Shown here piece after piece: positions 25,410 to 34,481 of a stretch of DNA of 64,000 nucleotides. Made by a program: the position numbers and the translations under genes. Below the pieces are notes generated by a model. That model was not told the origin of the DNA and searched no databases. It worked only from the letters and a program-made list of their open reading frames with translations. Source of the stretch: Gemmatimonadota bacterium (GTDB lineage: Bacteria; Gemmatimonadota; Gemmatimonadetes; Gemmatimonadales; Gemmatimonadaceae); NCBI GenBank assembly GCA_016719105.1, contig JADKAQ010000022.1, positions 62,001 through 126,000 of the forward strand, written 5' to 3'. The stretch's first letter is position 1. Every line of letters starts with the position of its first letter.

Positions 25410-28395
25410 ATGTCCAGAGATGTGCTTCGATCACTCGCACGGTCGTTGTTGTCGACCGGGCTCGCGCTCGCCATCGCCTCGCCACTGGCCGCGCAGGCCA
25501 CCGGCTCGGTGCGCGGGCGCGTCATCGTGGAGGGGGCCAATCGCCCGCTCCCCCAGGCCCAGGTGGGTGTGGTGGGGACGGCGATCGGTGCCCAGACCAA
25601 CGAGAACGGCGAGTACCGACTCAGCAATGTGCCCGCCGGCCCGCGCACGATTCGTGTCGTGCGCCTCGGCTTTGCCCCCGCCTCGGCCCAGGTGAACGTC
25701 GCCGCCGGCGAGACGGCGACGCTCGACTTCGTCATCCGTGAGGCGCCGGTGGCGCTGGAGCAGGTGGTGGTCACCGCGACGGGTGACGTGCGCCGCAAGG
25801 AGATCACCAACTCCATGGCGACGATCTCCGCCGAGCAGATCCAGAACGCCCCGGTGGCCAACGCGCAGCAGCTGCTCTCGGCGCAGACGCCGGGGGTGAC
25901 CGTGCTGGCTAACTCCGGACAGCCGGGGGCCGGCGGCCAGATCCGCCTGCGCGGCAACAACTCCATCTCGCAGGACAACAACCCGATCATCTACGTCGAC
26001 GGCGTCCGCATCTACAGCGGCGTCTCCCCGACGGTGACCAACGCGCGCCAGACCATCAACCCGTTCAACGACATCCGCTCCGAAGACATCGAGCGCGTGG
26101 AAGTGGTGAAGGGCGCGGCGGCGACGACGCTGTACGGGACGGAGGCGTCGGGCGGGGTGATCCAGATCTTCACCAAGCGGGGGCGTGCCGGCAAGCCGCA
26201 GTGGTCGCTCGACCTCACCGGCGGGACCAACGACCTGGACTACCTCAAGGTCGATGGCGACCCCACGGCGGTCTACCTCAAGGATTGCCAGGGGCCGGAG
26301 TTGTTCGGCCTCGACATCGTGCCGACGAGCGCGACGTTCGGGCAGGACGTGAAGTTCGAGGACGCCACCTGCCCGTCGCGCGGCAAGTGGATTCGCACCG
26401 GGGCGGTGCAGAAGGCGGCGATGTCGGTGGCGGGTGGCAGCGACATCGCGCAGTACTTCCTGGCCGGCAACCTCTCCAATGAAGAAGGGGCGCTCGAGTC
26501 CAACGAGTACACCACGGGGGGCTTCCGCGGCAACTTCGCCTTCCGTCCGTTCCAGAAGCTCGAGCTGTCGCTCAACTCGTCGTACCAGCGGGGCGACCAG
26601 GACTGGATTGCCGACGGCAACCTGGCCAACGGCTTCCTGCTCAACGTGGCGCGTGGCACCGCGGGCAACTATCGGGGCGCCGGATGCGTGCAGACGGGGA
26701 TCATCTGCATGAACAACAACGCGGCGCTCACCATCGGCACCAAGACGAAGACGGATCACTACATCTCCGGCTTCACCATGAACTACTCGCCGATCGAGGC
26801 GTGGACCAACCGCCTGTCCGTCGGCTTCGACTACAACAACGTCGAGAATCGCTCGATCATCCCGTTCGGCCACCTGCGCAACGCGGTGGGGCAGCTCACG
26901 CAGGCCAACTGGGTGCGGCAGTTCCTCTCGGTCGACTATGCGTCGACGTACAAGAAGGACTTCCGTGGCACCTTCACCACCTCGACGTCGGTGGGCGGGC
27001 AGCTCTTCCAGGACAACCTGAGCAGCACGGCGGTGACGGCCGACGAGTTCTCCGGCCCGGGTGACCCGGTGATCACGAGCGCCGCGCGCCGCACGGTCGG
27101 CACCGATACGCGCCGCCGCGTGGTGAACGCGGGGCTCTTTTTCCAGGAGCAGATCGGCTGGAACGACCGCGCCTTCCTCACGTTAGGCATGCGCGTCGAC
27201 GGCAACAGCGCCTTCGGCAAGGACTTCGGCCCGCAGTGGTATCCCAAGGTCGGCTTTGCGTACGCCCTCTCCGACCATGAGTGGTGGCCGAAGAACACGA
27301 TCGAGACGTTCAAGCTGCGCACCGCCATCGGCGAGTCGGGCAAGGCGCCGGGGCCTTCGACGCCGTGCGCACCTGGGATCCGATCGCGGGCGACGAAGCC
27401 AAGCCGGGCTTTTCGCCTAACCAGCTGGGCAACCCGAACCTGGGCCCCGAGCGCACGCGCGAAGCCGAATTCGGGCTCGAGGCCAGCGCCTTTGCCGGTC
27501 GCTTCTCGGTCGACATGACGTACTTCAACACCACCACGTCCGACGCGCTCATCCAGGTGCGGTATCCGCCCAGCCAGGGTTTCCTTAACCGGCAGCTCGA
27601 GAACATCGGCGAGGTCCAGAACTCCGGGCTCGAGGTCAAGTTCGACGCCGGGCCTCGTGCGGCGCTCCAACTTCGACTGGCGTGGGCGCGTGAACTTCAC
27701 GCACCTCAAGAGCGAAGCCACCGACCTCGGCGACGAGGCCGCTCATCGCGGTGGGCGGGAGCTTCACCGAGGTGCGCGTGGGCTACCCGGTCACCTCGCT
27801 CTTCGCCCGCAAGATCCTCAACGCGGACAAGTTCGAGGCGCCGGTACGCTCCGACACCAACATGTACATCGGTCCCACGTGGCCCACCAACATCATGGGC
27901 TTCGGCACCACGCTCACCCTGTTCGACAAGCTCACCATCGACGGACTGGGTGAGTTCCAGAAGGGGGGCTACAACATCAACTACGTCGGTTACCAGAACG
28001 CCATTCGTGGCAACTGGCGTCCGTGCTACGCCAACCAGCGCGCCATCATCGCCGCGGCCAAGGGCGATGCCAGCGCCTTGAACGGCATCAACGCCCTCGA
28101 CCGCACGCGCTGCGGCTACAACACGACGCAGAACCTCGGCGACGTCTGGATCCAGAAGCTCGACTTCTTCCGCCTGCGCTACGTGACGCTGTCGTATCGC
28201 GTGCCGGCCAAGTGGATTCCCGGGTCGCGCGGCGGCACGCTCAGCCTCGCCGGGCGCAACCTCTTCCTCAGCACCGACTACAACGGCCTCGACCCGGAGT
28301 CGTCGGACCAGGCCGACAGCCAGGTGGGACGGCGTGAGTACTACACGCTCCCGCAGCTGCGCTCGTTCTCGCTCTCCTTCCGGACCAACTGGTAA
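25410..28395 (+). pseudogene. SusC/RagA-type TonB-dependent receptor, frame-disrupted
   Basis: The product begins with a signal peptide (cleavage near LAAQA), a carboxypeptidase-like/CNA-B domain (GRVIVEGANRPLPQAQVGVVG), the SusC linker (LEQVVVTATG) and a plug domain (LLSAQTPGVTVLANSGQPGAG, IRLRGNNSISQDNNPIIYVDG, VEVVKGAAATTLYGTEASGGVIQIFTKRG). The barrel is intact to about 27350, then needs frame changes near 27351, 27650 and 27740 before ending in SLSFRTNW. About 990 aa result. The following SusD gene starts 22 bp later, so the pair forms an import complex for oligomeric nutrients across the outer membrane. As no stop or deletion other than single-base shifts is seen, the gene may be functional in the organism. 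Confidence 0.85.
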
Positions 28396-28417
28396 CCCCA
28401 ACCGAGGATCACACACG

Positions 28418-29674
28418 ATGCAGTGGAATCGAATCGTGCGACGCGCCTCGGCGACTGTCGCAATCACCACCCTGGCGACCACCGCCGGCTGCAACTTCTT
28501 CGACGTCTCCAACCCCGGCCCCATCGCCGACGACAACCTGAATGTCCCGACGGCCATGACCGGGCTCGTGACGGGGATGGCCTTCGACCTCTCGCGTGCG
28601 TATGACGTCGTCACGCAGGGGGCGGCGATCATGTCCGACGACCTGTACCACTCCGGGAGCTACGGCCCGGGTGAAGGGCTCTGGAACCGCGGCATCATCC
28701 GCCCCGAGGACATCAACGGGCACTGGGGCGGGATGCACCGCTCCCGCTGGGTGGCGGAGCAGGGGATCGTGCGCATGAAGGAGGTGCTGGGGACGGGGTA
28801 CGACACTTCCCCGCTCGCCGCGCGCGCCAACATCTACGCCGGGCTCTCCAATCGCTTGTTAGGCGAACTGACGTGCAACTCGGTCATCGACGGCGGACCG
28901 TCGGGTGACCACAAGGTGCACTTCCAGCGCGCCGAGGCGCAGTTCACCGAGGCCATCCGCATTGCCAACTCGCTCACCGGCGCCATCAAGGACTCGCTCC
29001 TGCGCGTGGCCTCGGGCGGTCGCGCCTCGGTGCGCGCCTGGCAGAACAACTGGACGGCAGCGGTGACCGATGCCTCGGTCGTCCCCACGGCCTACGTCTT
29101 CGTGGCGCCGTTCTCCACCAATACCACGGCCGAGAACAACGATCTGGCGTTCGAGACGATCACGCGTTCGGAGTTCACCGTCTTCAACACGCAGTGGGCC
29201 ACGGTGCGTGACCCGCGCGTGCCGTGGGACACGGTGCGTACGACCAGCGGCGCGCTGGCGGTGGGTCAGGATGGGCGCACGACCTTCTTCCGCCAGCGCA
29301 AGTACGCCACACTGGCCGCCGACATCCCGATCGTGAAGGGGACCGAGATGCTGCTGCTGCGTGCCGAAGCGGCGTTGCGCAACAACGACGTGGCCGGGGC
29401 GGTGACGCTCATCAACCAGGTACGCGCCTTCCACAACACCACGTCGGCGCCGCTGCCGGCGCTCACCGGGATCACGACGGCGGCCCAGGCGTGGCCGGTG
29501 CTGCAGAAGGAGCGTGGCGCGACGTTGTGGCTCGAGGGGCGCCGCCTGTGGGACCTGCGCCGGTGGAACGCCGAGACGGGGCCGGCCAAGAACAGCTACC
29601 TCGACACGCGCGACAAGTGCATCCCGATCTCGCTCAACGAGACGCAGTCCAACCCCAACCTGCGCGGCACCTGA
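28418..29674 (+). CDS. SusD/RagB-type nutrient-binding lipoprotein
   Basis: The protein is 418 aa. The ATG at 28418 has GAGGA 9 nt upstream and starts a lipoprotein signal with lipobox TTAGC followed by NFFDVSNPGP, the typical SusD opening. The rest is helical with TPR-like pairs (YAGLSNRLLGELTCNSV, AEAQFTEAIRIANS, LRAEAALRNNDVAGAVTLINQVR) and the conserved SusD ending (LQKERGATLWLEGRRLWDLRRWN). It caps the SusC-like receptor encoded just upstream. It is shorter than classical SusD (about 500-550 aa), as is common for Gemmatimonadota-type members. The gene is intact although the SusC gene before it is frame-broken. Confidence 0.92.
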   Translation: MQWNRIVRRASATVAITTLATTAGCNFFDVSNPGPIADDNLNVPTAMTGLVTGMAFDLSRAYDVVTQGAAIMSDDLYHSGSYGPGEGLWNRGIIRPEDINGHWGGMHRSRWVAEQGIVRMKEVLGTGYDTSPLAARANIYAGLSNRLLGELTCNSVIDGGPSGDHKVHFQRAEAQFTEAIRIANSLTGAIKDSLLRVASGGRASVRAWQNNWTAAVTDASVVPTAYVFVAPFSTNTTAENNDLAFETITRSEFTVFNTQWATVRDPRVPWDTVRTTSGALAVGQDGRTTFFRQRKYATLAADIPIVKGTEMLLLRAEAALRNNDVAGAVTLINQVRAFHNTTSAPLPALTGITTAAQAWPVLQKERGATLWLEGRRLWDLRRWNAETGPAKNSYLDTRDKCIPISLNETQSNPNLRGT

Positions 29675-29740
29675 TCGCGCGCAGGGAGGGCCACGCGCCG
29701 GACGATCGGCGCGTGGCCGCCCGGCCCGATCGTGACGTGC

Positions 29741-30304
29741 ATGCCGGACATTGACGTGACGGTGATGGACCAGGAGCGTGGCGGAGATGACCACCGGGAC
29801 GGCGCGGCCACAGGGCGCCGTCCACGGTCGCGTTCGCTCCGCACGGGGGGGGCACTGCTGGCCGCGTTGCACCTGCTCACGGCGTGCTACACGTACGTCC
29901 CGCCCACGACGACGCTCGCGCCCGGTGTGGCGATTGCACTCGACCTGACCGATGAGGGGCGCAGAACGCACACCGCCGCGTTAGGCCCCGGCATCCTGCG
30001 CGTGACGGGGATGCTCAAGGGCATGGAGGGCGACCGCTACGTGCTCGACGTCGCCTCGGTCACCCCCATCCGGGGGCAGGAGCTCCCGGTGAGTGGGGTG
30101 CGGGTGACGCTGGGGACGCGTGACGTGACGGACGTGCGAGTGCGCACGCTCTCGAAGAAGCGCACCGCATGGGTGGTGGGAAGCGCCCTCGCGGTGGTGG
30201 TCACCTTCATCGTGACCAAGGGATTCAGGGCGGGATCGACGCCCCCCGCCGACCCCGGTGGAGGCGGAGGGGCGGACCAGTACCGCGGGTCGGGGGGCGA
30301 ATGA
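29741..30304 (+). CDS. Small lipoprotein with C-terminal membrane segment
   Basis: About 187 aa; the start is uncertain (GTG 29732, ATG 29741 or ATG 29765 are in frame). A long basic N-terminus leads to a hydrophobic stretch and lipobox (GGALLAALHLLTAC, then YTYVPP). The mature part is a small beta domain (GVAIALDLTDEGRRT, ILRVTGMLKGMEGDRYVLDVASV) and then a single hydrophobic helix (AWVVGSALAVVVTFIVTKGF) and a Gly-rich tail. No family recognised. Its TGA stop overlaps the next ATG (ATGA, 30301-30304), showing translational coupling. Confidence 0.65.
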   Translation: MPDIDVTVMDQERGGDDHRDGAATGRRPRSRSLRTGGALLAALHLLTACYTYVPPTTTLAPGVAIALDLTDEGRRTHTAALGPGILRVTGMLKGMEGDRYVLDVASVTPIRGQELPVSGVRVTLGTRDVTDVRVRTLSKKRTAWVVGSALAVVVTFIVTKGFRAGSTPPADPGGGGGADQYRGSGGE

Positions 30305-31254
30305 TGCGTCGAGGGGCGACGCTCGCGAGGCAGGCGGTGCTGGCGATGCTCGCGGGGCTCACGGCGTGCGGCGGTGGGGATTCGCCGGAGAGCACCGGTC
30401 CCTCGGCCCAAGCCAGATTGCAACTGACGGTGACCGGGCTGGTCGCGCTCGATCCGGTGTCACAGGGGCGCTATGAGGCGTGGAGCCTCGACGCGGCCGG
30501 CGGCGCCACCCCCCTCGGCACGCTCGCCGTGAGCGGGACGAGCGGGACGCTCGACGTCGCCCTGCCGACGAACGAACCGGCGTCGATCGTGGTGACCGTG
30601 CAGACGCTCAAGGACCCGGCGGGATCGCCCTCCGCACATCGCCTGATGAAGGGCGAGTGGAAGGGGGGGCGCGCGACGCTGTCGGTGGAGAACGCGCTGA
30701 CGCTGGGCAACCTCCCGCTCAAGCAGGTCCCGGGGCAGTTCACCATGTTCAGCCCCAGCGACAACTTCATGAATGGCTATCCGTCGTTTGAGGAGTGTGG
30801 CGTGTGGCTGTTCAACATGGCCCCCCGGCAGACGCCGCAGAACGACCAGTGGGTGCGCCTGTCGCCGCTCACGCCGGGATGGATCTACGAAGGGTGGATG
30901 GTGCGCGACCATGGAAAGCCCGACGCCATCTGGCTTTCGTATGGCAAGTTCGTCCCTGACGCGTCGGGGGCGATCACGACACGCGACGACACCGGGTGGG
31001 GCCCCTTCTCCGGGGTCGAGGACTTCCAGACGGCGGGGGAGGAGGAGTTTCCCGGCGACGACTGGTTCTCCAACCCGTTAGGCTTCCCGTTCCCTTCCGT
31101 CCTGCGCCTCCCGCTCGACCTGCGCGAGAAGGACGCCACGGGCGGCTCGCGCTGGACCCACGTGATCACGGTCGAACCCATCGCCGACCAGGGCGAGCCG
31201 ATCGGGAGCGAGCGCGCCCTTCGCGATCCGGCCGTACCGCGACGACTTTGGTGA
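30301..31254 (+). CDS. Lipoprotein with an RskA-like beta domain, function unknown
   Basis: The protein is 317 aa starting at the ATG that overlaps the previous stop (ATGA at 30301). Lipobox LTAC is followed by a GGGDSPES linker. Residues of about 35-145 (RYEAWSLDAAGGATPLGTLAVSG, NEPASIVVTVQTLKDPAGSPS) resemble the periplasmic beta-sandwich of anti-sigma-K factors (Y.xWxxxxxGxxxxLG pattern), but no sigma-binding or transmembrane part exists. The C-terminal half (TPGWIYEGWMVRDHGKPDAIWLSYGKF, GPFSGVEDFQTAGEEEF) has no recognised family. It could be a metal- or polymer-binding surface lipoprotein; this is a guess. It is coupled to the preceding lipoprotein gene. Confidence 0.65.
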   Translation: MMRRGATLARQAVLAMLAGLTACGGGDSPESTGPSAQARLQLTVTGLVALDPVSQGRYEAWSLDAAGGATPLGTLAVSGTSGTLDVALPTNEPASIVVTVQTLKDPAGSPSAHRLMKGEWKGGRATLSVENALTLGNLPLKQVPGQFTMFSPSDNFMNGYPSFEECGVWLFNMAPRQTPQNDQWVRLSPLTPGWIYEGWMVRDHGKPDAIWLSYGKFVPDASGAITTRDDTGWGPFSGVEDFQTAGEEEFPGDDWFSNPLGFPFPSVLRLPLDLREKDATGGSRWTHVITVEPIADQGEPIGSERALRDPAVPRRLW

Positions 31255-31323
31255 TACGGCCCCGGCACGCCGCGGACGATCACCTTCCGACCCGAGGGCG
31301 TCCCGCAGCGACGCGGTGCGTCG

Positions 31324-32796
31324 ATGAAACGGCGACGCGCTGGGGTCACCGGAACGCCGCGGCATGCGCCGCGCGTCCGGTGCGCGGTGCCGGCGACGAT
31401 CGCCACCTTGCTCCTGACGGTCTCCGGTTGTGCGGAACCGCACGTCACGCTGGCGCCACCTGTGGAGGCGGAGGCCGCCAACTGGCCGACCCTCGTCCTC
31501 CCGCGCGCCGGCGCACTCCGGCCTGCCGCGCCGCCTGCCGAGGGTTCGACGCAGGCGGCTCGGGAACTCGATGAGATCGTCGCGCTGCAACGCAGCGTGA
31601 CGGCGGTGAGCGATTCGGTCCTTCGCCTGCATGAGGGTGACCCGACGAGCCTGTGGACCCGCACCGCGGTCGACCTCTTGGGCGTCTACTGGACCATCCT
31701 CCCCGACGTGCGCATCGCCACCCCGGCGCGCTCGGCGCGGCTGATGGCGCTGCTGCATGCCGCGACGTACGACGCGGTGCTCGCGACGTGGGATGCCAAG
31801 TGGGCCTATCGGCGGCGTTCCCCAGCCGAGGCCAGTGATCGTGTGCGGTTGCGCGTGTCGGATGGGGGTGTCCCCAGTTATCCGAGCGAGCACGCCGCGG
31901 TGGCGGCCGCGGCGCGCGCCGTGCTGGCCGCGAACGCCCTCCCTGGTGACACGGCGCGGCTGCGGGCGCTGATGCGCGAGGCGGGTGAGGCGCGCATCGC
32001 CGCCGGTGCGGCCTATCGCAGCGACGTGGAGGCGGGCTACGCGTTAGGCGAGGCGGTGGCGCGCCGCGTGTTGCAACGTGCCGCGTCCGACGGCGCCGAC
32101 CGGGTGTGGGATGGCGTGATGCCCACCGGGGCGTACGTCTGGCAGCCGACGCCGGCGCGGCGCGTGAAGGTCCCGTTCGACGCCCTTGCCGGGACGTGGC
32201 AGACCTGGGTGATCCCGTCGGGGAGCGCCTATCGCCCGTCGCCGTATCCGCCCCCCGGGAGCGCGGGGTGGCAGGCGTCGCTCGACGAGCTGCGCCGGCT
32301 TGCGGCTGGCGGGAGGACGGTGGCCCAGATGGATCGCGCCCGTTTCTGGGCCACCGAGGCGCCGACGGCGCGATGGGACCTCTTTGTGGAGGAGGAGTTG
32401 GCCCGGCGCCGCTGGAGCCTCCCGCGCGCGGCGCGTGCGCGCGTGTGGGTGAGCATCGCGATGTACGACGCTTTCGTCGCCTGCTGGGACGCCAAGTTCC
32501 ACTACTGGCTCGCCCGTCCCATCACGGTCGACCCGACGATGAACACCATTTTCTCGACGCCCCCCTTCCCGTCGTATCCCTCCGGTCACTCGACCATCTC
32601 CACGTCGGCCGCGCAGGTGATGACGGCGCTCTTTCCCGACAAGGCGAAGCTGTGGGACGACTACGCCGTGGAGGCCTCCAACTCGCGTGTGTGGGCGGGG
32701 GTGCACTATCGCTTCGACATCGAGGCGGGCGACACATTGGGGACCAAGGTGGGGAAGGCGGTGGTCGCGCGGATGAACGCCGACGGGGTCCGGTAG
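31324..32796 (+). CDS. PAP2/vanadium-haloperoxidase-like lipoprotein with two repeat halves
   Basis: The protein is 490 aa. Signal and lipobox (TLLLTVSGC) are followed by two similar halves. The C-terminal half has the full PAP2/haloperoxidase signature: KFHYWLARP (K-x6-RP), SYPSGHS and SRVWAGVHYRFD (SR-x5-H-x3-D). The N-terminal half repeats the pattern in degraded form: YDAVLATWDAKWAYRRRSP, SYPSEHA and AAGAAYRSD, where the catalytic His is replaced by Ala. The active half could bind vanadate or act as an acid phosphatase; the substrate is unknown. It follows the RskA-like lipoprotein gene by 69 bp on the same strand. Confidence 0.88.
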   Translation: MKRRRAGVTGTPRHAPRVRCAVPATIATLLLTVSGCAEPHVTLAPPVEAEAANWPTLVLPRAGALRPAAPPAEGSTQAARELDEIVALQRSVTAVSDSVLRLHEGDPTSLWTRTAVDLLGVYWTILPDVRIATPARSARLMALLHAATYDAVLATWDAKWAYRRRSPAEASDRVRLRVSDGGVPSYPSEHAAVAAAARAVLAANALPGDTARLRALMREAGEARIAAGAAYRSDVEAGYALGEAVARRVLQRAASDGADRVWDGVMPTGAYVWQPTPARRVKVPFDALAGTWQTWVIPSGSAYRPSPYPPPGSAGWQASLDELRRLAAGGRTVAQMDRARFWATEAPTARWDLFVEEELARRRWSLPRAARARVWVSIAMYDAFVACWDAKFHYWLARPITVDPTMNTIFSTPPFPSYPSGHSTISTSAAQVMTALFPDKAKLWDDYAVEASNSRVWAGVHYRFDIEAGDTLGTKVGKAVVARMNADGVR

Positions 32797-33014
32797 TTCG
32801 TCGGACGTCTTCGCGCGACGAATCGGTCGCGCAATCGTCCCGCGGTGCGAGGGCCGCGCCCACGTCACCGCGCAGGCGAACGCGACCAGTATCACCAAAC
32901 GGCCTTTCGCTTCATCACGGTCTTTGGCGGCCCGATGCGGCATGATTCACGATCGCTGGAGCTCCATGGCCGCCCCTGGGCCACCTCCCCCCCCGTGAAT
33001 CGCCGGAGACCCCG

Positions 33015-34325
33015 ATGCTCTCACCCGTATCTCGTGCCGTCCTCGCTGCTGCGCTCCTCGCGACGGGCGCCTGCCAGCGCAGCGACGCGCCAACGGCGAC
33101 CGCAGTGTCGGACCACGGTAGCGCACCCACATCGGATCACACCGGCCATTCGGTGGTCGCCCCCGCCAGCGGCAACAGCTCCGCCATGGGGACCTGGCGC
33201 CCGGGACGATTCGACAGCTGCACGGCCGCCGTCCACGACCAGTTCGCCGTCACGGGGCCCGACGGCAAGCGCTATCCCACCTGGCATCCCCCGGTGGATC
33301 CGGCCACCGGCTGCACGTTCGGCCACGAGCACGGGCGCGATCCGCGGGGGTCGAAGCTGTACGCGCTGGTCGGGGCCGTCCCCTTTGGCGTGGCCAACGA
33401 AGCGCTGCTGTCCTGGCAGCCTGGCGCCATGCGTCACGAGGACCACGTGGGGCACAAGATCGAGTGGGAGAACGACGTCCAGCTGCACTACTCGGTCAAT
33501 GGCGCGCGCGTCCCGTTTGGCGTGACGTGCGACTGGATGGCCAAGCTTCACCAGGGGACGCACTCGCCCGATGCGCTGGTGAACAACACGCACGAGATCT
33601 TCTACGCCGTGCGTTGCAGTGACGGCACCTTCCTGCAGGCGACGGTGCTGTCGCGGATCGATCGCGTCGCGCGCTTCGAGCGCGGCTGCGCCAAGGGGAC
33701 GTTCGTGAAGACCGACCTGACGCCGATGCCGGGGCAGCTCAACGGACGCGGCACGCGCCTCATCCCCGACCGCACCTGCGCCGACAAGTACCTCCTCGTC
33801 CCCGCGGGACGTTGGTCGTCCTACAGCGCGCTGTACGAGGACTGGGTCACCTCCAACTACCTGCGCGACGCGAGCGGGCGACAGATCGCCTACTTCGACC
33901 CGCACTTCGCCGTCTTCAACCCGGCGCGCTACCACGATCCGCGCGTCGCCTCGCGCCTGAGCTACGCGCTGGACCTGTGCTACGAACGCATCGGGAGCGG
34001 GAGCACGCAGCGACGGACGCGCGGCGGCGAGTGCGACTGGGGGACCAACTACGGGCAGTTGAAGCTGACGTGGGACGACCCACGCTCGCCGTTCAATGGC
34101 TCGCATCGCGAGACCTACTTCAACCAGACGACGATCAACAACGCCGGCGGTCCGGCGACCTGGTACACCGATCCCTTCGGCGGCAATGCCTCGCGCACGC
34201 CCTTCACCGGCTCCATCGCACAACGCGTCGCCAGCCTCGACAACACACGCCCCTATCCGCTGGAGTCACAGGCGGTCGGTGCCAACCGGCCGTACGGCGG
34301 GCAGGGGGTCCACGCACCAAACTGA
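33015..34325 (+). CDS. Lipoprotein of unknown function, Cys- and His-rich
   Basis: The protein is 436 aa. The ATG at 33015 opens a lipoprotein signal (MLSPVSRAVLAAALLATGAC). A low-complexity Ser/Thr/His linker leads into a large domain with fixed cysteines and histidines: DSCTAAVHDQF, YPTWHPPVDPATGCTFGHEHGRDP, HEDHVGHKIEWEND, CDWMAKLHQGTHSPDA, NNTHEIFYAVRCSDG and CAKGTF. The C-terminal part is rich in aromatic and Asn residues. The pattern suggests a metal-binding or disulphide-stabilised secreted protein, but I recognise no family. It is followed by a good terminator hairpin. Confidence 0.7.
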   Translation: MLSPVSRAVLAAALLATGACQRSDAPTATAVSDHGSAPTSDHTGHSVVAPASGNSSAMGTWRPGRFDSCTAAVHDQFAVTGPDGKRYPTWHPPVDPATGCTFGHEHGRDPRGSKLYALVGAVPFGVANEALLSWQPGAMRHEDHVGHKIEWENDVQLHYSVNGARVPFGVTCDWMAKLHQGTHSPDALVNNTHEIFYAVRCSDGTFLQATVLSRIDRVARFERGCAKGTFVKTDLTPMPGQLNGRGTRLIPDRTCADKYLLVPAGRWSSYSALYEDWVTSNYLRDASGRQIAYFDPHFAVFNPARYHDPRVASRLSYALDLCYERIGSGSTQRRTRGGECDWGTNYGQLKLTWDDPRSPFNGSHRETYFNQTTINNAGGPATWYTDPFGGNASRTPFTGSIAQRVASLDNTRPYPLESQAVGANRPYGGQGVHAPN

Positions 34326-34363
34326 GCGCCTCGGTCCACGAGCCACTCGGCACGGCGACTCGG

Positions 34364-34388
34364 CGCCCTCCCCGCTGTCGGGAGGGCG
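34364..34388 (+). terminator. Rho-independent-type terminator
   Basis: CGCCCTCCC (34364-34372) pairs with GGGAGGGCG (34380-34388), with a 7-nt loop. The TTGTCGTGT that follows is mildly T-rich. It lies 38 bp after the stop of the lipoprotein gene at 33015-34325 and before the next gene on the same strand. Confidence 0.6.
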
Positions 34389-34481
34389 TTGTCGTGTCCG
34401 CGATCTTCCGCATACGCCGGGGCGTCGCGGTAGCTATCGTGGAGGATCGTCCCGGCGCCGCACGGCGCCTCCAACCCCGAA

